A stretch of DNA of 9,435 bases from Kiritimatiellia bacterium (GTDB lineage: Bacteria; Verrucomicrobiota; Kiritimatiellia; RFP12; UBA1067), in assembly GCA_017405115.1 (NCBI GenBank), contig JAFRBA010000029.1, positions 1-9,435 of the forward strand, read 5' to 3'. Positions 5,546 to 9,435 of this stretch are shown in pieces. The position numbers were made by a program, and so were the translations under genes. The notes under the pieces are model-generated. The model did not search any database. It was not told where the DNA came from and was given only the letters and a program-made list of their open reading frames with translations. Each line of letters opens with the position of its first letter. Position 1 is the stretch's first letter.

Positions 5546-6303
5546 GGCAGGACGGCTCCGGCCAGCGTCCCCTTCTCGTCCAGCCGCTTCACCAGCGCCG
5601 AACCGACGATGAATCCGTCCGCGTGGCGCGATATGAGGTCGGCCTGCGCGCGCGTGGAAATGCCGAAGCCAGCGGCTATCGGCACGGACACCGCGGCGCG
5701 GATCGCGTCAAGCCGCTCCGTCAGCTCCGGCGGCAGTTCGCGGCGCTCACCGGTCGTGCCCTTGACGGTGATGACGTAGAGGAAGCTGTCGTCCATCCCC
5801 TTCGCGCTCTCCACAACGCGCTCCATCGGCGTGTTGGGGGCGATGAGCGGCACGTAGCCGACTCCGTGGGGACGCAGCACCGCGAGAAGCTCCTCCCTCT
5901 CCTCGAGCGGAAGGTCGACCGCAAGCACCGCGTCCACGCCGGCCTTCGCCGCCGCCGCCGCGAACTTCTCCAGCCCCATCGAGAAGATGAGGTTGTAGTA
6001 GGAGAACAGCACGAGCCCCGTGTCCGGGTGCTTCGCGCGCAGACTTGCGGCTATCCCGAGGACGTCGGCAAGCGTCGTTCCCTGGCGAAGCGCTTCGTAC
6101 GCGGCGCTCCTGATCACCCCGCCGTCCGCAAACGGATCGGAGAACGGAACACCCAGCTCGATTATGTCGGCGCCCCCAGCGATCAGGGCGTCGGCTGCGG
6201 CCTCGCTCGCCTCCCGCGTCGGATATCCCATCGTGAGGTACGCGACGAACGCGCCGCGATTTTCGGATTTCGCCTTAGCGAAAGATTCTGTGATTCTTTT
6301 CAT
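5542..6303 (-). CDS. trpA: Tryptophan synthase alpha chain
   Basis: This chain cleaves indole-3-glycerol phosphate to indole and glyceraldehyde-3-phosphate; the indole passes by tunnel to TrpB. The 253 residues form a TIM barrel with both catalytic acids at the standard numbers: E49 in IIELGVPFSDP and D60 in PFADG. The phosphate-binding loop GFGIST and GSALV near the end are also present, as is GTTGERRELP, the mobile loop (usually GVTG). Start choice: ATG at 6303 follows AAGGAAAGG and begins the usual MKRITESFAKAK. An in-frame ATG at 6381 would add 26 residues made from the 7-bp repeat and is rejected. The gap to trpB is 53 bases and consists partly of that repeat. Confidence 0.97.
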   Translation of the reverse strand: MKRITESFAKAKSENRGAFVAYLTMGYPTREASEAAADALIAGGADIIELGVPFSDPFADGGVIRSAAYEALRQGTTLADVLGIAASLRAKHPDTGLVLFSYYNLIFSMGLEKFAAAAAKAGVDAVLAVDLPLEEREELLAVLRPHGVGYVPLIAPNTPMERVVESAKGMDDSFLYVITVKGTTGERRELPPELTERLDAIRAAVSVPIAAGFGISTRAQADLISRHADGFIVGSALVKRLDEKGTLAGAVLP

Positions 6304-6343
6304 GTCAAGATTCCTTTCCTTGGTTCTACATTTCTGCATTCTC

Positions 6344-7547
<1,204 letters not shown>

Positions 7548-7591
7548 TTGAGTGTTCCTTTCAGGTTTGAATTTGTTGCCGGGATGTCGGT

Positions 7592-9412
7592 TCAGCCCGC
7601 GAGCAGTTCGCGGAGTCTTTCGCCCGGACGCTCCGCGCGCATGAGCGACTCGCCCACGAGGAATCCGTCCGCGCCCGCAGCGCGCAGCGACACGAGGTCC
7701 GCTACGGAACCGATGCCGCTTTCGGCTATGCGCACGATTCCGTCGGGTATCCTGCCGACGAGGTCCGCGGTGATGGACGTGTCGGTGGTGAAGGTGCGGA
7801 GGTCGCGGCAGTTGACGCCGACGACCTTCGCGCCCGCGTCGACGGCGCGGGCGATCTCGTCCGCAGTGTGCGTCTCCACGAGCGCCTCCATGCCATACCC
7901 CCGCACGCAGGCGAGAAGGCGCCTGAGCGACGGGTCGTCCAGCACGGCGGCGATGAGGAGCACTGCGTCCGCCCCGGCGGCGCGCGCGCGCAGCACCTGG
8001 TACTCCGTGGTGACGAAGTCCTTGAAGAGTATCGGCAGGTCGCTGGCCTCCCGCGCGAGGCGCACGTACGCCTCGCTGCCGAGGAATCGGTGGGGCTCGG
8101 CCAGCACCGAGAGCGCCGCGGCGCCGGACTCCGAGAGCTCGCGGGCGAGGTCCGCCGGACGGAAGTCCGGGCGGATGAGGCCCTTCGAGGGGCTCGCCTT
8201 CTTCAGCTCGGCGATGACGTGGAGACCGGGGCTGCGGAACGCCGCGGCGAAGTCGCGCACGCGCTCGCCGCGCTCGGCGTCGGCGCGTCTGCGGGAGGAC
8301 AGCATGCCGAGGATGTCCGTCTTCTCCCTGGCGGAGTCGCCGAGGAAGGCCCTGAGCTTGGCGTATGCCGCGCCGGTGTCGATGGATCGCTCTGCGACGC
8401 CGATTCCCTCGCGCAGGCTCCGCGCCTTGTCCGCCATCCAGATGGCGGCGGCGGCGTTCACCACTGCCGCCATCCGGTACGCCCCGCGCAGGCCGCCCTT
8501 CAGGACCCCGGTAAGGATCATGGCGTTCTCCTCGGGGTCTCCGCCCGCGATTTCCTCGACGCCGTGGCTTTCTCCGTAGAGGCGGGCGACGTCGATCTCG
8601 CCCTCGCTCACCATGCCGTCGCGCAGCATGGCGAAGCGGGTCGTACCCTCGGTGGATATCTCGTCCAGCCCGTCCTTGCCGCAGACGATGAGGGCGCTCC
8701 GCGAGCCCAGCCGGTCGAGGGCCTCCGCGAAGGTGCGCACCATCGAGGCGTCCGCGACGCCGATCACGTGCTGGCGCACGCCGGCCGGGTTGGTGAGCGG
8801 GCCGAGGTAGTTGAAGATGGTCTTGAACTTGAGCTCCCGACGCACCGGCGCGACGAAGCGCATCGCCGGGTGCAGGTTCTTCGCGAAGAGGAAGCCTATG
8901 CCGTTCCTCTCGATGCCTTCGGCCACGGCCTCCGGCGGGGTGTCGAGGTCGTAGCCGAGCGCCTCCAGGACGTCCGCCGTGCCGCACTTCGAGGTGGCCG
9001 CGCGGTTGCCGTGCTTGGCGATGGTGACCCCCGCGCCGGCGGCGATGAACGCGGCGGCGGTGGAGACGTTGAACGTCCCGGCGAAGTCGCCGCCGGTGCC
9101 CACGATGTCCACCGCGTCGGGGTCGTCGCAGCGGACGGGGACGGCGGCGGCGCGCATCGCAGACGCCGCGGCCATGAGGTCGTCGGGCGTGACGCCGCGC
9201 TCGTGGTAGCGGGTGAGGACGGCGCGCATCTCGCCCGCCGTCATCTCGCCGGCCATTATCCGGGAGAACACCTCCTCGGTCGTCATGTCCTCTGTCTTGT
9301 AGAGTAGAGACCCACGCCTCGGCTTTGCTGCCGGTGCGACTTCCCCCTCGTCAAACCGTACGTGCGGATTTCCCGCATACGGCTTTCCATCGAGTGCTTT
9401 TCCTGTTGCCAT
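7592..9412 (-). CDS. trpDC: Anthranilate phosphoribosyltransferase / indole-3-glycerol-phosphate synthase fusion
   Basis: A single 606-residue chain carries two enzymes. TrpD (about 43-355) attaches phosphoribosyl from PRPP to anthranilate: GTGGD (105-109), NVST (115-118), [12 protein letters not shown] (133-144), NYLGPLTNP (201-209) and the metal-binding DE (250-251). TrpC (about 362-606, from ~8329) closes the indole ring: [10 protein letters not shown] (402-411), FKDF with K464, E513 in LVETHT, NCRD (534-537; the family usually has NNRD) and AESGI (563-567). There is almost no linker. The ATG at 9412 has a good AAAGGAAAG ribosome binding site, but residues ~12-41 are translated from a group II intron domain V/VI-like element. 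Native TrpD similarity begins at Met43 (9286; [15 protein letters not shown]), a possible alternative start with a weak GAGG close by. trpE and trpG are not seen and would lie to the right. Confidence 0.95.
   Translation of the reverse strand: MATGKALDGKPYAGNPHVRFDEGEVAPAAKPRRGSLLYKTEDMTTEEVFSRIMAGEMTAGEMRAVLTRYHERGVTPDDLMAAASAMRAAAVPVRCDDPDAVDIVGTGGDFAGTFNVSTAAAFIAAGAGVTIAKHGNRAATSKCGTADVLEALGYDLDTPPEAVAEGIERNGIGFLFAKNLHPAMRFVAPVRRELKFKTIFNYLGPLTNPAGVRQHVIGVADASMVRTFAEALDRLGSRSALIVCGKDGLDEISTEGTTRFAMLRDGMVSEGEIDVARLYGESHGVEEIAGGDPEENAMILTGVLKGGLRGAYRMAAVVNAAAAIWMADKARSLREGIGVAERSIDTGAAYAKLRAFLGDSAREKTDILGMLSSRRRADAERGERVRDFAAAFRSPGLHVIAELKKASPSKGLIRPDFRPADLARELSESGAAALSVLAEPHRFLGSEAYVRLAREASDLPILFKDFVTTEYQVLRARAAGADAVLLIAAVLDDPSLRRLLACVRGYGMEALVETHTADEIARAVDAGAKVVGVNCRDLRTFTTDTSITADLVGRIPDGIVRIAESGIGSVADLVSLRAAGADGFLVGESLMRAERPGERLRELLAG
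9299..9387 (-). mobile_element. Group II intron domain V-VI remnant at the start of trpD
   Basis: On the minus strand, 9385-9353 reads as a 33-nt domain V. The lower stem AAGCCGTA pairs with TACGGTTT, a two-base CG bulge sits on the 3' side, and the upper stem TGCGG pairs with CCGCA around a GAAAT loop. The catalytic AGC triad is at bases 2-4. After GACGAGGGGG and a variable stretch comes GGGTCTCTACTCTAC (9313-9299). Its A at 9305 would be the domain VI branch-point, seven bases from a 3' end at 9299. Rest of the intron (domain I, reverse transcriptase) is not visible; at most 50 bases of window remain upstream. The element is read through in frame by trpD. Base 1 of domain V is A instead of G, and the apical loop is one base off a normal GNRA, so splicing activity is doubtful. 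Confidence 0.65.
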
Positions 9413-9435
9413 GGATTCTTTCCTTTCTTCGATTG

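Noticed and set aside
7554..8987. Long minus-strand frame extending trpB upstream to 8987
   Set aside because: It is an antisense-free but out-of-frame shadow of trpDC: arginine/glycine/proline-rich, no motifs. The true trpB start is the SD-preceded ATG at 7547.

Overview
The window looks like a bacterial chromosome segment from a GC-rich, host- or sediment-associated lineage. My best guess is the Verrucomicrobiota/Kiritimatiellota/Lentisphaerota side of the PVC group. This is inference from gene style: a GntR-headed regulator with a LacI-like sensor domain, a DUF4143 ATPase, secreted NGSFE-repeat proteins, and many short dispersed repeats between genes. No rRNA or tRNA is present to settle it. 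The right half (trp genes) is strongly GC-rich. The left-most 650 bases are visibly more AT-rich.

Layout, left to right. Positions 1-806 (minus strand) hold the 5' part of a secreted protein with two 170-residue tandem carbohydrate-binding-like domains, running off the left edge. Upstream of it lie a small secreted protein (834-1103) and a possible 11-codon leader ORF. Positions 1191-2009 (plus strand) hold a complete VapBC-type toxin-antitoxin pair (AbrB-fold antitoxin, PIN-domain RNase) with a palindrome-rich control region. A convergent GntR/LacI-hybrid regulator (2048-3169) and a DUF4143 ATPase (3407-4729) follow, both on the minus strand and each with a readable promoter.

Positions 4955-9412 (minus strand) are the distal part of a tryptophan operon, transcribed right to left as trpD-trpC fusion, trpB, trpA, trpF. 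Together these carry anthranilate to tryptophan. trpE and trpG are not in the window and would lie to the right if the operon is complete. The order is unusual: trpF is last, and trpD is fused to trpC although TrpF catalyses the step between them.

The most notable structure is not a gene. The first ~40 codons of trpD contain what reads as domains V and VI of a group II intron (9299-9387): an AGC triad, a two-base bulge, and a candidate branch-point A seven bases from the predicted 3' end. They are translated in frame into the enzyme's N-terminus. A decayed relative (about 707-785) sits in the same place and same frame at the start of the left-edge secreted protein. Other non-coding structure includes a ~67 bp repeat present in two intergenic gaps, a 22 bp direct repeat built into the ATPase promoter, a 7 bp tandem repeat running across the trpB stop codon, and repeated GGTAT/ATACC half-sites around the toxin-antitoxin promoter. 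Most starts share an AAAGGA-type ribosome binding site, which I used to choose start codons.
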